Positions 1-6,213 are shown, counted from the stretch's first letter. The stretch is 7,783 nt of DNA from Akkermansiaceae bacterium (GCA_023300205.1 JALZVD010000232.1:1-7783), one strand, 5' to 3'. Notes: generated by a model not told the origin, from the letters alone. Numbers and translations: made by a program.

Positions 1-363
1 CTCCTCTTTTTTTTCAAACACGAGCTCATGCACCCAATCCTCTAGAAAATCATACCGATAAAGCATCCGTATCGGTAACTTCTTACGACTCAAAAATTGA
101 TCAATACTTAATTTTTCCTCATCATCAAATTTCCCAGCCCCGACTATATCCTCTTTGATAGACGCAATCACGTTGGTAAGATTCTTTCCCTTTCCATAAC
201 GGAATTCATGAGACTCCTTATCTTCCCATCCCATCGCTCTCTGTAGCGTTTCATGTAGCTTAGCAAATGTAGCATCACCAGAAATAGTAAACCTCCGCCA
301 TATCTGCGGAGAGATTTCATAAAGAAAAACCTTCAAGGTATATTGAGTCGGGCATTTTGACAT
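1..363 (-). CDS. pRiA4b ORF-3-like protein, C-terminus cut off by the window edge
   Basis: An open frame runs from an ATG at 363-361 to the left edge without a stop (121 codons visible). It resembles the plasmid pRiA4b ORF-3-like family, also found as a passenger of IS1096-type elements. The family-like features are IWRRF at residues 21-25 after a short beta strand (YTLKVFL), a LHETLQRAMGWED helix followed by SHEFRYG at about 36-57, and LYRYDFLEDWVHELVFEK at about 101-118, which matches the usual 'YxYDFGDxWxHxI' block. The family is, as I recall, about 170-200 residues, so the last third is probably missing. The molecular function of the family is not established. An in-frame ATG at 393-391 would add ten residues. 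I prefer 363 because the added residues do not look like the usual N-terminus. No clear ribosome binding site is seen for either start. The frame opens 39 nt after the hydrolase stop and may be co-transcribed with it. Confidence 0.8.
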   Translation of the reverse strand, partial: MSKCPTQYTLKVFLYEISPQIWRRFTISGDATFAKLHETLQRAMGWEDKESHEFRYGKGKNLTNVIASIKEDIVGAGKFDDEEKLSIDQFLSRKKLPIRMLYRYDFLEDWVHELVFEKKEE

Positions 364-402
364 ATCCAAATGATAAATTAAAAATCTACACATTATCAAG
401 AC

Positions 403-1155
403 TCAATCACAACTACGGGCAATTCCCATTTCACCATATAGCAGAAACTCACTCACTAATTTCATTACTCCTCGATTACTACTAATAAAAGTATGGTCTG
501 CATCAACTACTTTAAATTCCTTGATCCCTTGCAATCTCCCATTATTCACAGACACAACCCCATCATTAGAAGCATCAAGAAGTTTTCTGAAAAAAGGCAA
601 CGAACTCTTCTCTCCCATAATCACTGCCCCCTCCACTCCTGCACGAAACTCCTCAGACTGATTACCCATCCATTTACTACTTAGAAACTCCCCCGCAGGG
701 CCTAACACACCCTTGAATAGCCTGAGGGGAGAGTTTCTTATCCAGTCTACTATCTCACTCCCCTTATGAGGAGGCGCAAGCATTACTACACGACCAATTT
801 TCTCAATAGCACTAACCTCTAACAACTCCAACAAACGCTTTACCACCACACCACCTAATGAATGAGTTACAAAATGAATCTTCCTCTCCTGTTCTAGCCA
901 CGGTTGAATCTCATTCATCACCAAACTCACCATCTCATCTAGATCATATCGAAATGAAGCATAAGGAATATTCACGGTAGTATAACCACTATCAGATAAA
1001 TGCTTAACCATTGGTTGCATCGCCCTCACAGAGCGCCATAACCCATGTAATACAACAACAACCTCCTCATCACTCCGTTCATTCACCTCAGGTTTATCCC
1101 ACGGTAATGGAGGAGTGAGTATTCCCATTCGCCGCACTTGATCTCCAATATTCAT
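403..1155 (-). CDS. Alpha/beta hydrolase, lipase/PGAP1-like serine esterase
   Basis: The 250-residue protein has the layout of an alpha/beta-hydrolase. A beta strand ends in LHG (residues 36-38, oxyanion-hole HG), and the nucleophile elbow is VTHSLGGVVV with Ser99. VMLAPPHKGSE follows at about 124-134. The likely acid is Asp198 in NDGVVSV, and the likely catalytic His is His221 in DADHTF. The elbow reads T-H-S-L-G rather than G-x-S-x-G. The Thr form is usual, as I remember it, in a subgroup of bacterial hydrolases related to PGAP1/DUF676 lipases. No signal peptide or membrane helix is visible, so it is probably cytoplasmic. The substrate is unknown; an ester or lipid is the reasonable guess. 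The chosen ATG has no clear ribosome binding site, and Met10 is an alternative start. The gene lies 87 bp after the membrane-protein gene and 39 bp before the pRiA4b ORF-3-like gene, all on the same strand. Confidence 0.85.
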   Translation of the reverse strand: MNIGDQVRRMGILTPPLPWDKPEVNERSDEEVVVVLHGLWRSVRAMQPMVKHLSDSGYTTVNIPYASFRYDLDEMVSLVMNEIQPWLEQERKIHFVTHSLGGVVVKRLLELLEVSAIEKIGRVVMLAPPHKGSEIVDWIRNSPLRLFKGVLGPAGEFLSSKWMGNQSEEFRAGVEGAVIMGEKSSLPFFRKLLDASNDGVVSVNNGRLQGIKEFKVVDADHTFISSNRGVMKLVSEFLLYGEMGIARSCD

Positions 1156-1197
1156 GATGATCAGAATACACGAAACCCAACAAAACGGCCATCGAAT

Positions 1198-1225
1198 ATA
1201 ATAAAAACAACATCACTTAAATCAA
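1198..1225 (-). promoter_or_regulatory. Candidate sigma70-like promoter for the hydrolase gene
   Basis: On the minus strand TTGATT (1225-1220) and TATTAT (1203-1198) are separated by 16 bp, about 43 nt upstream of the hydrolase ATG. Both hexamers are close to the consensus. The region is AT-rich, so a chance match is possible. If real, it would make the hydrolase and the pRiA4b ORF-3-like gene a transcription unit separate from rsfS and the membrane protein. Confidence 0.35.
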
Positions 1226-1242
1226 TAGCAAGGAATCCAAAT

Positions 1243-1650
1243 TTACTTACTTAAGTAGATGATCATCCTCTCGTGGTATGGAATAGACACATAACCAGCG
1301 GCAACAATCGCCACGAGAATCTTAAATGAGTTAATCTGCTTCCATAGAAACAAAACAGGAGATGCGATCACCGCCATTTTTATTATGAACATCAATCCAT
1401 TCTTACCCTTAAACTGCTGCTCTATCGCTTCTTTAGTCGCGGCATCTGCAGCCGAATACTCTGCATAAAAACCTTTAAAGAAAGCAAAAGCAGACATTCC
1501 TGCCGTAATAATAAAAATTAAAGTTAATTTCTGTAAAAGCTCAGGGTTTGAAAGTGACTTTATTACGAGACTAGGACCAGCTAGCCAAAACATGCCCCAT
1601 GCTGCACCCATTGCTATAAAATTCGCTAGTTCATAAATCTCCATATTCAA
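1243..1650 (-). CDS. Small integral membrane protein of unknown function, TTG start
   Basis: I do not recognise this 135-residue protein. Four hydrophobic segments can be seen at about residues 10-31, 41-62, 84-104 and 109-125. A short polar stretch at 63-83 (Glu, Lys and Ala rich) lies between the second and third, and the tail is HERMIIYLSK. This suggests a small four-helix inner-membrane protein. The start is TTG at 1650-1648. The purine-rich AAGAGG on the coding strand lies six nt upstream, an ideal distance. The first ATG (1644-1642, two codons later) would be 12 nt away, which is less favourable but possible. The gene begins 26 nt after the rsfS stop, so the two are probably one transcript. 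Nothing in the protein ties it to ribosome hibernation, and no catalytic motif is visible. Confidence 0.7.
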   Translation of the reverse strand: MNMEIYELANFIAMGAAWGMFWLAGPSLVIKSLSNPELLQKLTLIFIITAGMSAFAFFKGFYAEYSAADAATKEAIEQQFKGKNGLMFIIKMAVIASPVLFLWKQINSFKILVAIVAAGYVSIPYHERMIIYLSK

Positions 1651-1665
1651 TAATATCCTCTTAAT
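1651..1665 (-). promoter_or_regulatory. Ribosome binding site deciding the TTG start of the membrane protein
   Basis: The coding strand reads AAGAGGATATTA directly before TTG AAT ATG. AAGAGG is the best Shine-Dalgarno match in the window, and its spacing favours the TTG over the ATG two codons downstream. Confidence 0.5.
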
Positions 1666-1676
1666 CTATTACATTC

Positions 1677-2027
1677 TTAATTCTCCCACTCCACATCAGC
1701 AGCCGTTTCCCAAAGATCTTCCAAAGCATACAGGGTACGCATGTCTTCTAACATAACATGCACCATCACATCTACATAGTCTAACACTACCCAGCGCGCG
1801 TCAGGACTACCATCAGAACTATGCGGTTGCTCATCATGCCTCTCCCTTACGTTTTTATCTATATCACGCATGATTGCTTTCAAATGAGGCAATGAAGTCC
1901 CTGAGCAAATCACAATAAAATCAGTGATCGGTGATAATCCACGCACATCCAACACCTTGATGTCTTCTGCCTTATTCTCGTCCGCTGCTAAGGCACATGC
2001 TTTTGCTAATATTACTCCTGCTATCAT
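1677..2027 (-). CDS. rsfS: Ribosomal silencing factor RsfS (Iojap/DUF143 family)
   Basis: This 116-residue protein matches the RsfS/Iojap family throughout. Visible blocks are VLDVRGLSPITDFIVICSGTS (about 25-45), the helix SLPHLKAIMRDID (about 45-57), WVVLDYVDVMVHVM (about 79-92) and the ending RTLYALEDLW (about 97-106). Family members bind ribosomal protein uL14 on the 50S subunit. They block joining with 30S, lowering translation during nutrient limitation. Length is normal for the family. A weak AGGA lies about ten nt upstream of the ATG. The gene often sits beside nadD in other bacteria. Here the upstream side is a dead insertion sequence whose end is only 64 bp away, so that neighbour is absent. 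The unknown membrane protein follows 26 nt downstream. Confidence 0.93.
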   Translation of the reverse strand: MIAGVILAKACALAADENKAEDIKVLDVRGLSPITDFIVICSGTSLPHLKAIMRDIDKNVRERHDEQPHSSDGSPDARWVVLDYVDVMVHVMLEDMRTLYALEDLWETAADVEWEN

Positions 2028-2091
2028 TTGTAAATGATCCTAAATTTATCCTATTCAAATACCATCAAAAAAGAAAATTATTTACCAGTAA
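2028..2091 (-). other. Short AT-rich leader between rsfS and the insertion sequence
   Basis: These 64 bp are all that remains between the rsfS start and the end of the insertion sequence. They are very AT-rich, but I find no pair of hexamers with 16-18 bp spacing that resembles a sigma70 promoter. Transcription of rsfS may start here from a weak promoter or inside the insertion sequence. Confidence 0.4.
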
Positions 2092-2115
2092 CCAGCGCTA
2101 ACTCAATTTGAGAAG
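2092..2115 (+). repeat. Left terminal inverted repeat of the insertion sequence
   Basis: Begins CCAGCGCTAACTCAATTTG. Compared with the reverse complement of the right end, 18 of 24 positions match, including an unbroken TAACTCA core. The repeat overlaps the transposase stop codon at 2103-2105. Confidence 0.75.
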
Positions 2116-3250
2116 TTAAGTTTAAGGAATTCTGTGAGGATATTTTCATCAAATGTAGCTCGAAGACGTTTTCCTCTGACGGTGTCTTCAAATGTTGTGT
2201 CTTCTTTGAGCAAGTTGAAAGCGAGTTTTCTAAATAGGGCTAAATTCTCTACTGCATGCTCTTTGCGGATTCTTGATTCATCTTCTTTACATGTCATATC
2301 CAGTATCCAGTGACATTGATTTTCAATACTCCAGTGCTGTCTGATGAGCTGCGGAAGTAAACTCGCATCAGGCTCATGTGCTGTGATGTAGTAGCGTTTT
2401 TGCACGCTCTTCTTACCTGTGATTATTTCTTCTCGATGGGCTTCTACACAGAATATACTGCGTAGTCCCAGCCAGCTATCAATTTCATATTTATCCATAC
2501 AGTCGATGAAATCGGGAGCCACAACTATACGCCTCTCAATACGTCCATGTGCTTTGCTCTCTTCATCAGAATTGGAGACGACTTCACCTTGCTCTTTGGC
2601 ATGGGCAACATCTTGATTACTACCAAAGAAGCTCTCCACTCGCTTATGAAGTGTTCTTTGGTTACCCTTCAAGACTAGTAAGTAGTCGGCTTTAGCTAGG
2701 TAGAGCTTTTGTGCGATGGATTTTTTGGCAACCCTTTGCATCAAGGCTTACGGTGTGTCCTTTAGCATCGAGTAAATCAATAAGCTGCCGCAGAGCTTTA
2801 ATCTCATTGGTTTTAGCATCTAATACAAGCTGACCTATGCTCAAGCCGTCCTCACAAGCCCAGACAATGAGCATAGGGAAGATGCTTAGTCTCTGCGGCA
2901 TTATCAAAGCTATACCGTATAGCCTTACCATCAATTGTAATGAGTTGATGCGCGAGTTCTCCATGGATACCTTGGATTAATCGCAGAGAACACTAGAAGA
3001 AAGGTATCATTACTTGGTACTCCATGAAGTTTAGAAACTTTTAAAGCCAAGCCTTCTGGGCTTCAGCGAAGCGGGCCATGTCTTCAAAGCATTCGCATTG
3101 ATAGATAATGGCGGCATGTGCGATGAAGATTATCTCACCAAAATAATGGCCTTTAATTAGCCAAGTTCGCGGATCATTTAAGTTACCAGACGCTCCAATA
3201 CTCTCAGAAAACCCACCAGCATACTCTTCAGCTCGTGTTTTGTTAGACAT
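2103..3250 (-). pseudogene. ISAs1-family DDE transposase, disrupted by a stop and several frameshifts
   Basis: The family sequence can be followed through five segments. The N-terminal part (3250-3041) contains LNDPR, GEIIFIAHAAII and FEDMARFAEAQKAWL, then hits TAA at 3043-3041. The frame continues KFLN and shifts at about 3029 (one base lost) into LHGVPSNDTFLLVFSAIN. Near 2976 a short deletion (about ten codons judged against the family) moves the frame to IQGIHGELAHQLITIDGK, which holds the first catalytic Asp at 2932-2930. Near 2875 one extra base gives MLIVWACEDGLSIGQL, and SLDAKGCQK follows with the second Asp at 2742-2740. At the A6 run (2726-2721 on the coding strand) one extra A leads into SIAQKLYLAKADYLLVLKGNQ. 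This last segment runs intact to the end, including the probable catalytic Glu in HWSIEN and the family block EDESRIR. All three acidic residues survive, but no single frame links them, so the gene is dead. Confidence 0.9.
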
Positions 3251-3308
3251 TCAGCCGTTATGATCCTCCATATATAGAGTACAAGTCACATCTGAATCGA
3301 ATATCATA

Positions 3309-3332
3309 CTCCACAAAATGAGTTATCCCTAG
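3309..3332 (-). repeat. Right terminal inverted repeat of the insertion sequence
   Basis: Read inward on the minus strand it starts CTAGGGATAACTCATTTTG. It pairs with the left repeat at 18 of 24 positions and has the AGGG-type tip expected for ISAs1-like ends, so it is the better preserved end. Confidence 0.75.
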
Positions 3333-3359
3333 ATTATTGTTATTGCTTTAAGAAAAATA

Positions 3360-3387
3360 TTGACCTGTGTTGTAATTTGTTTATTTT
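3360..3387 (+). promoter_or_regulatory. Candidate promoter of the PEP-CTERM protein gene
   Basis: TTGACC (3360-3365) and TATTTT (3382-3387) are separated by 16 bp, 62 bp upstream of the ATG. The -35 box is good and the -10 box weak. The very high AT content raises the chance of a false match. The T8A9 tract lies downstream of the boxes, in the presumed leader. Confidence 0.35.
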
Positions 3388-3449
3388 CACATTTGATCTG
3401 TTTTTTTTAAAAAAAAACTTAAGCATTTATTAAAATAAAATATTATACA

Positions 3450-4148
3450 ATGAAAAACAAACTCAAACATTTACTAGCTGTTTTATCTACAGCAGGATTA
3501 TCTCAAGGAGCGTCGATTGCTGTGGAAGATATTGATCCAAATGCAGGAACTTACAGTGGGTTCACAGCGACTGCCACAGACAGCAATACTTTTAGTTTAA
3601 CCCGTACTTTTGATTTTGACAGTGGTGGAACAGATGACACGTTGACCTTTACCTTAACTCGCTCGACTTTCGCTTCAGGCACGATCACTGGTAGCGATGT
3701 AACTGTTGGAGCTGTGAACACTGGAGGTAATAACACCAACTGGTATAGTAGCTTTGGAAATGGAGAATCTATAAGTTTTGAGGTTTTAGGCATTACTTAC
3801 ACCTCTGGAGAAATGGACGGAACGACTGTTGTGTTCACCGGTTTTACAGGTTTTACTCGTACTAATTTCACCAATGGCGAGGGTGCTGGCACCGCAGAAA
3901 TCGATTATCTAATACATACAGGTCCTGTGGGCTCTACAATTGATACATCCACTAATACTCCAATAGATTTGACCAGTGCGGGCAATTCCCAAACAGTATT
4001 TGTCACTGCTGAAGACGGAGCGGGAGCTATCAGAATTCGTGATCTGGATCTAACTTTTGAGACCGTGCCTGCTCCTGTTCCAGAACCTGCTTCAACTATG
4101 CTTCTAGGTCTTGGTGGACTTGCACTTATTGCAAGACGCCGCCGTTAG
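3450..4148 (+). CDS. PEP-CTERM sorting-domain protein, secreted, function unknown
   Basis: The 232-residue protein starts with a signal peptide: basic MKNKLKH, a hydrophobic stretch LLAVLSTAGL, and a likely cut near SQGAS-IA. It ends with a PEP-CTERM signal: VPEPAS at 210-215, hydrophobic TMLLGLGGLALIA, and RRRR at 229-232. In characterised or predicted systems such signals direct export and then processing by an exosortase. The mature middle is rich in Thr, Ser, Gly and Asp, has no Cys, and looks like an extracellular beta-strand protein. I recognise no enzymatic or binding domain. FTGFTGFTRTNFTNG at about 129-143 is locally repetitive. No exosortase gene or exopolysaccharide cluster is nearby; the processing enzyme is expected elsewhere in the genome. 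No Shine-Dalgarno sequence precedes the ATG. The gene stands alone between a candidate promoter and a strong terminator. Confidence 0.88.
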   Translation: MKNKLKHLLAVLSTAGLSQGASIAVEDIDPNAGTYSGFTATATDSNTFSLTRTFDFDSGGTDDTLTFTLTRSTFASGTITGSDVTVGAVNTGGNNTNWYSSFGNGESISFEVLGITYTSGEMDGTTVVFTGFTGFTRTNFTNGEGAGTAEIDYLIHTGPVGSTIDTSTNTPIDLTSAGNSQTVFVTAEDGAGAIRIRDLDLTFETVPAPVPEPASTMLLGLGGLALIARRRR

Positions 4149-4174
4149 TCAACTGCATATAAAAATATTTACTC

Positions 4175-4208
4175 AAAGCGATCTTCTGTTCATCAGTAGA
4201 TCGTTTTT
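4175..4208 (+). terminator. Intrinsic terminator of the PEP-CTERM gene
   Basis: CGATCT (4179-4184) pairs with AGATCG (4198-4203). After one T/T mismatch, CTG pairs with CAG around the loop TTCAT. An AAA-G flank on the left can extend the stem with the T run TTTTT at 4204-4208. It lies 26 bp after the stop codon. Confidence 0.8.
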
Positions 4209-4392
4209 CTGTATAAGATCTTCCGCTAACAAACTATCATAGTTTTTATAATCATCTCATCTAAAATGAGAATCATACTGGCACTGAATTGCCAGTCACT
4301 CATCTGTCTAGCGCTAGCTGGCAGGTGAACCATTTAGGCTACACTGAGGATACTTTTACTACACTCAAGTCATCATCACGGATCATTCAAAA
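4209..4392. other. Gene-free stretch with several short inverted repeats
   Basis: No coding frame is supported here. Perfect hairpins can be drawn at 4231-4245 (AAACTA/TAGTTT, loop TCA), 4255-4271 (TCTCAT/ATGAGA, loop CTAAA) and 4277-4296 (ACTGGCA/TGCCAGT, loop CTGAAT). The 10-bp palindrome CTAGCGCTAG lies at 4308-4317 and is followed directly by CTGGCA (4318-4323), which could pair instead with TGCCAG at 4290-4295. The hairpin at 4231-4245 with following Ts might be a weak second terminator. The rest could be the 3' region of the tRNA transcript or a decayed small repeat. Confidence 0.5.
4277..4296. repeat. Perfect 7-bp inverted repeat with a 6-nt loop
   Basis: ACTGGCA and TGCCAGT flank CTGAAT. 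There is no T run on either strand, so it is not a typical intrinsic terminator. The same CTGGCA sequence recurs at 4318-4323, giving two competing partners for TGCCAG. Confidence 0.55.
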
Positions 4393-4468
4393 TGGTGGAG
4401 CATAGCGGAATCGAACCGCTGACCTCCTGCATGCCATGCAGGCGCTCTACCAATTGAGCTAATGCCCC
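4393..4468 (-). tRNA. tRNA-Ala, anticodon GGC, CCA encoded
   Basis: The 76-nt gene folds into a complete cloverleaf. The acceptor stem GGGGCAT pairs with ATGCTCC and contains the G3-U70 wobble pair that marks alanine tRNAs. The D arm is GCTC/GAGC with loop AATTGGTA. The anticodon stem CCTGC/GCAGG encloses ATGGCAT, so the anticodon is GGC, reading GCC and GCU codons. A five-nt variable loop follows, then a T arm AGCGG/CCGCT with TTCGATT. A73 and CCA are encoded at the 3' end. It is transcribed away from guaB and stands alone. Confidence 0.97.
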
Positions 4469-4475
4469 TCTATAT

Positions 4476-4505
4476 AATCTAGCCCAAACTGAAAACCAGC
4501 TCCAA
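4476..4505 (-). promoter_or_regulatory. Possible promoter of the tRNA-Ala gene
   Basis: On the minus strand TTGGAG (4505-4500) and TAGATT (4481-4476) are 18 bp apart. The -10 box ends seven nt before the mature tRNA 5' end, and the overlapping TTATATA offers alternative -10 positions. The match is weak and rests mainly on position. Confidence 0.3.
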
Positions 4506-4712
4506 CTAAAGTAAGATGCGGAACTGAGTTATCTCCTAAGAACCAAGTTTGCAAGAATTTTATTAGGATTTAATCCCCATACATTAAAATTCATCACCCT
4601 TCTTCTCACCTCAACACTACTTCATTATTTAGATCAAACAACGAATCACAAAAAGTCCTTTAATCGCATTCTTTAGACTTGCAAATCAGACACCTTTAGA
4701 GTTGTCTCCTTC
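4506..4712. other. Upstream region of guaB, no clear motif
   Basis: No gene is visible. I find no convincing -35/-10 pair for guaB and no purine riboswitch aptamer. A small interrupted palindrome, GGATT-T-AATCC, occurs at 4566-4576. The guaB ATG has no Shine-Dalgarno sequence; the bases before it are pyrimidine rich (GTCTCCTTC). Confidence 0.4.
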
Positions 4713-6167
4713 ATGGCAGAGATTTCTCTAGGACTTTCATTTGACGACGTTCTCCTCGTTCCCCAGCACAGCGCTGTAATACCGAACGAGACGAAGATTT
4801 CATCATGGTTAACTCAGAATATTGGGCTCAATATCCCAGTCATTTCTGCAGCCATGGACTCAGTTTCTGAAGCTGAATTAGCAATGGCCCTCGCACGTGA
4901 AGGCGGTATTGGCGTCATTCACCGTAATAACACCATCGAAGAACAAGCAGCCATGGTCTCTAAGGTGAAGCGCTCAGAAAACGCAGTGATCTACGACCCT
5001 TACACAGTAAGAAAAGACATGATCGTAGCAGAGATCCGCCAAATCATGAACGATGAAGGCTTCGCCGGATTCCCAGTGGTTGGAGATGGCAAGAAACTCG
5101 AAGGCATGGTCACCGAGCGTGACGTCAGACACAGTGCCAATGAGACTCGTAAAGTCTCAGAAGTAATGACTCCCCTAGAAAGACTCATCACCGCTCCCGC
5201 TAACACAACCATCGAAGAAGCTCGCCGCATCCTCTACGTAAACCGTATTGAGAAGCTCCCACTTGTTAATGCTGACGGCACACTAGCCGGCCTCATTACA
5301 GGAGCAGACATCGAGAAACGCCTCCTATTCACAAGCGCTGCCAAAGACAATAACGGACAGCTTCGCTGCGGAGCCGCGGTAGGACCTGGACCAGAATGTG
5401 TAGAACGTGCTCAAGCACTCATCGCAGCCGGTGCAGACGCACTCTTTATCGATGCCGCCACAGGCCACACCAGCCGTGTTATGGATGTCATCACCACACT
5501 TCGTGAACTCGGTGACACCCCCATCGTAGCAGGAAACGTCGTCACTCGCGCAGGCGCAGAAGACCTCGTAAATGCAGGAGCATCTGCTGTAAAAGTGGGT
5601 GTAGGCCCCGGCTCCATCTGCACCACGCGTGTAGTTGCAGGTGTTGGAATGCCACAGTTCACCGCCATTCAGAATGTCGCTGGCTACTGCCGTGAAAAAG
5701 GTGTAGCCGTCATCGCAGACGGTGGCATCCGCTACTCTGGTGACGTCGTAAAAGCCATCGCAGCAGGCGCAGACCTCGTCATGCTCGGCTCTATCCTAGC
5801 GGGTACCCGTGAATCACCAGGAAACATGGTCCACTTCCAAGGCAGAAGGTTTAAGTCATACCGTGGCATGGGCTCGCTCGGAGCCATGCGCAAAGGATCC
5901 AAAGACCGCTACAGTCAAAATGCCTCCGGAAAAATGGTCGCAGAAGGAGTCGAAGGCCGTGTCCCATACAAAGGCCCCCTCTCAGACGTCATCTTCCAGC
6001 TCATGGGAGGACTCAAGTCAGGACTCGGATACGTTGGGGCGAATAACCTAAGCGAACTCCGCGAACGCGCCACATTCACCCAAATCACTGCCGGTGGACT
6101 CCGTGAATCTCACGCCCACGACATCACCATCACTGAAGAACCTACTAACTACCAGCCACTAAGCTAA
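4713..6167 (+). CDS. guaB: Inosine-5'-monophosphate dehydrogenase
   Basis: GuaB oxidises IMP to XMP with NAD+, the first committed step to GMP, in the cytoplasm, usually as a tetramer or octamer. The 484-residue protein is full length. It begins with [13 protein letters not shown] (8-20) and [12 protein letters not shown] (42-53). Two CBS domains follow at about residues 93-205, the usual regulatory insertion into the barrel. The active-site loop GPGSICTTR (298-306) holds the catalytic Cys303 and the K+ site. DGGIRYSGD (336-344) binds the phosphate, and [11 protein letters not shown] lies at 382-392. The mobile flap has the Arg399-Tyr400 pair in DRYSQ and then [11 protein letters not shown]. 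No key residue is missing. The start is right because only four residues precede the conserved LGLSFDD. guaA follows after 46 bp on the same strand, consistent with a guaBA operon. C-ending codons are frequent, which suggests high expression. Confidence 0.98.
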   Translation: MAEISLGLSFDDVLLVPQHSAVIPNETKISSWLTQNIGLNIPVISAAMDSVSEAELAMALAREGGIGVIHRNNTIEEQAAMVSKVKRSENAVIYDPYTVRKDMIVAEIRQIMNDEGFAGFPVVGDGKKLEGMVTERDVRHSANETRKVSEVMTPLERLITAPANTTIEEARRILYVNRIEKLPLVNADGTLAGLITGADIEKRLLFTSAAKDNNGQLRCGAAVGPGPECVERAQALIAAGADALFIDAATGHTSRVMDVITTLRELGDTPIVAGNVVTRAGAEDLVNAGASAVKVGVGPGSICTTRVVAGVGMPQFTAIQNVAGYCREKGVAVIADGGIRYSGDVVKAIAAGADLVMLGSILAGTRESPGNMVHFQGRRFKSYRGMGSLGAMRKGSKDRYSQNASGKMVAEGVEGRVPYKGPLSDVIFQLMGGLKSGLGYVGANNLSELRERATFTQITAGGLRESHAHDITITEEPTNYQPLS

Positions 6168-6213
6168 AGTAGTTAGGCATCTAGACTTATCTCAATTTTC
6201 TAATTCTCTAAAC

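Larger units (their letters stand above)
2092..3332 (-). mobile_element. Decayed ISAs1-family insertion sequence, about 1.24 kb
   Basis: The element is bounded by imperfect terminal inverted repeats (2092-2115 and 3309-3332, 18 of 24 positions matching). It encloses a single, broken ISAs1/H-repeat-type transposase gene read on the minus strand. Length and single-gene layout fit the ISAs1 family, usually about 1.2-1.4 kb. The right terminus read inward begins CTAGGGATAACTC, close to the CAGGG-type ends of the family. The left terminus (CCAGCGCTAACTC) has drifted. No clean flanking target duplication is left: ATTATT occurs on both sides, but on the left it is nine nt from the terminus. The transposase carries several inactivating lesions, so the copy should be immobile unless served in trans. 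Confidence 0.85.
3251..3449 (+). other. AT-rich intergenic region holding the insertion-sequence end and the PEP-CTERM gene leader
   Basis: The first 82 bp are the non-coding right end of the insertion sequence. The remaining 117 bp are extremely AT-rich and lead to the PEP-CTERM gene. They include a T8A9 run at 3401-3417 that should curve the DNA. No further gene is visible. Confidence 0.6.

Noticed and set aside
391..393. ATG at 393-391 as start of the left-edge gene
   Set aside because: It is in frame and close to the hydrolase stop, but the added residues (MCRFLIYHLD) do not resemble the family N-terminus and no ribosome binding site supports it. It remains possible.
2692..2964. Independent 90-residue protein
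   Set aside because: Only its middle part matches a family (ISAs1 transposase). Its first residues are an out-of-frame reading of the IDGK region, so it is a fragment of the broken transposase.
3041..3250. Independent 69-residue protein
   Set aside because: It matches the N-terminal domain of ISAs1 transposases and continues after its stop codon with recognisable family sequence in the next frames.
3551..3793. 80-codon minus-strand frame inside the PEP-CTERM gene
   Set aside because: The plus-strand gene has both a signal peptide and a C-terminal sorting signal, and the minus frame shows only Val/Lys/Pro repeats expected from antisense reading.
4231..4323. CRISPR-like array
   Set aside because: The inverted repeats differ from one another and there is no regular direct repeat with spacers.
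4506..4712. Guanine or other purine riboswitch controlling guaBA
   Set aside because: The region lacks the conserved loop-loop aptamer sequences and paired helices, and no terminator/antiterminator is seen before guaB.
5411..5668. Open frame on the minus strand opposite guaB
   Set aside because: Antisense shadow of the IMP dehydrogenase core, with a low-complexity Ala/Thr/Pro-rich translation and no family resemblance.
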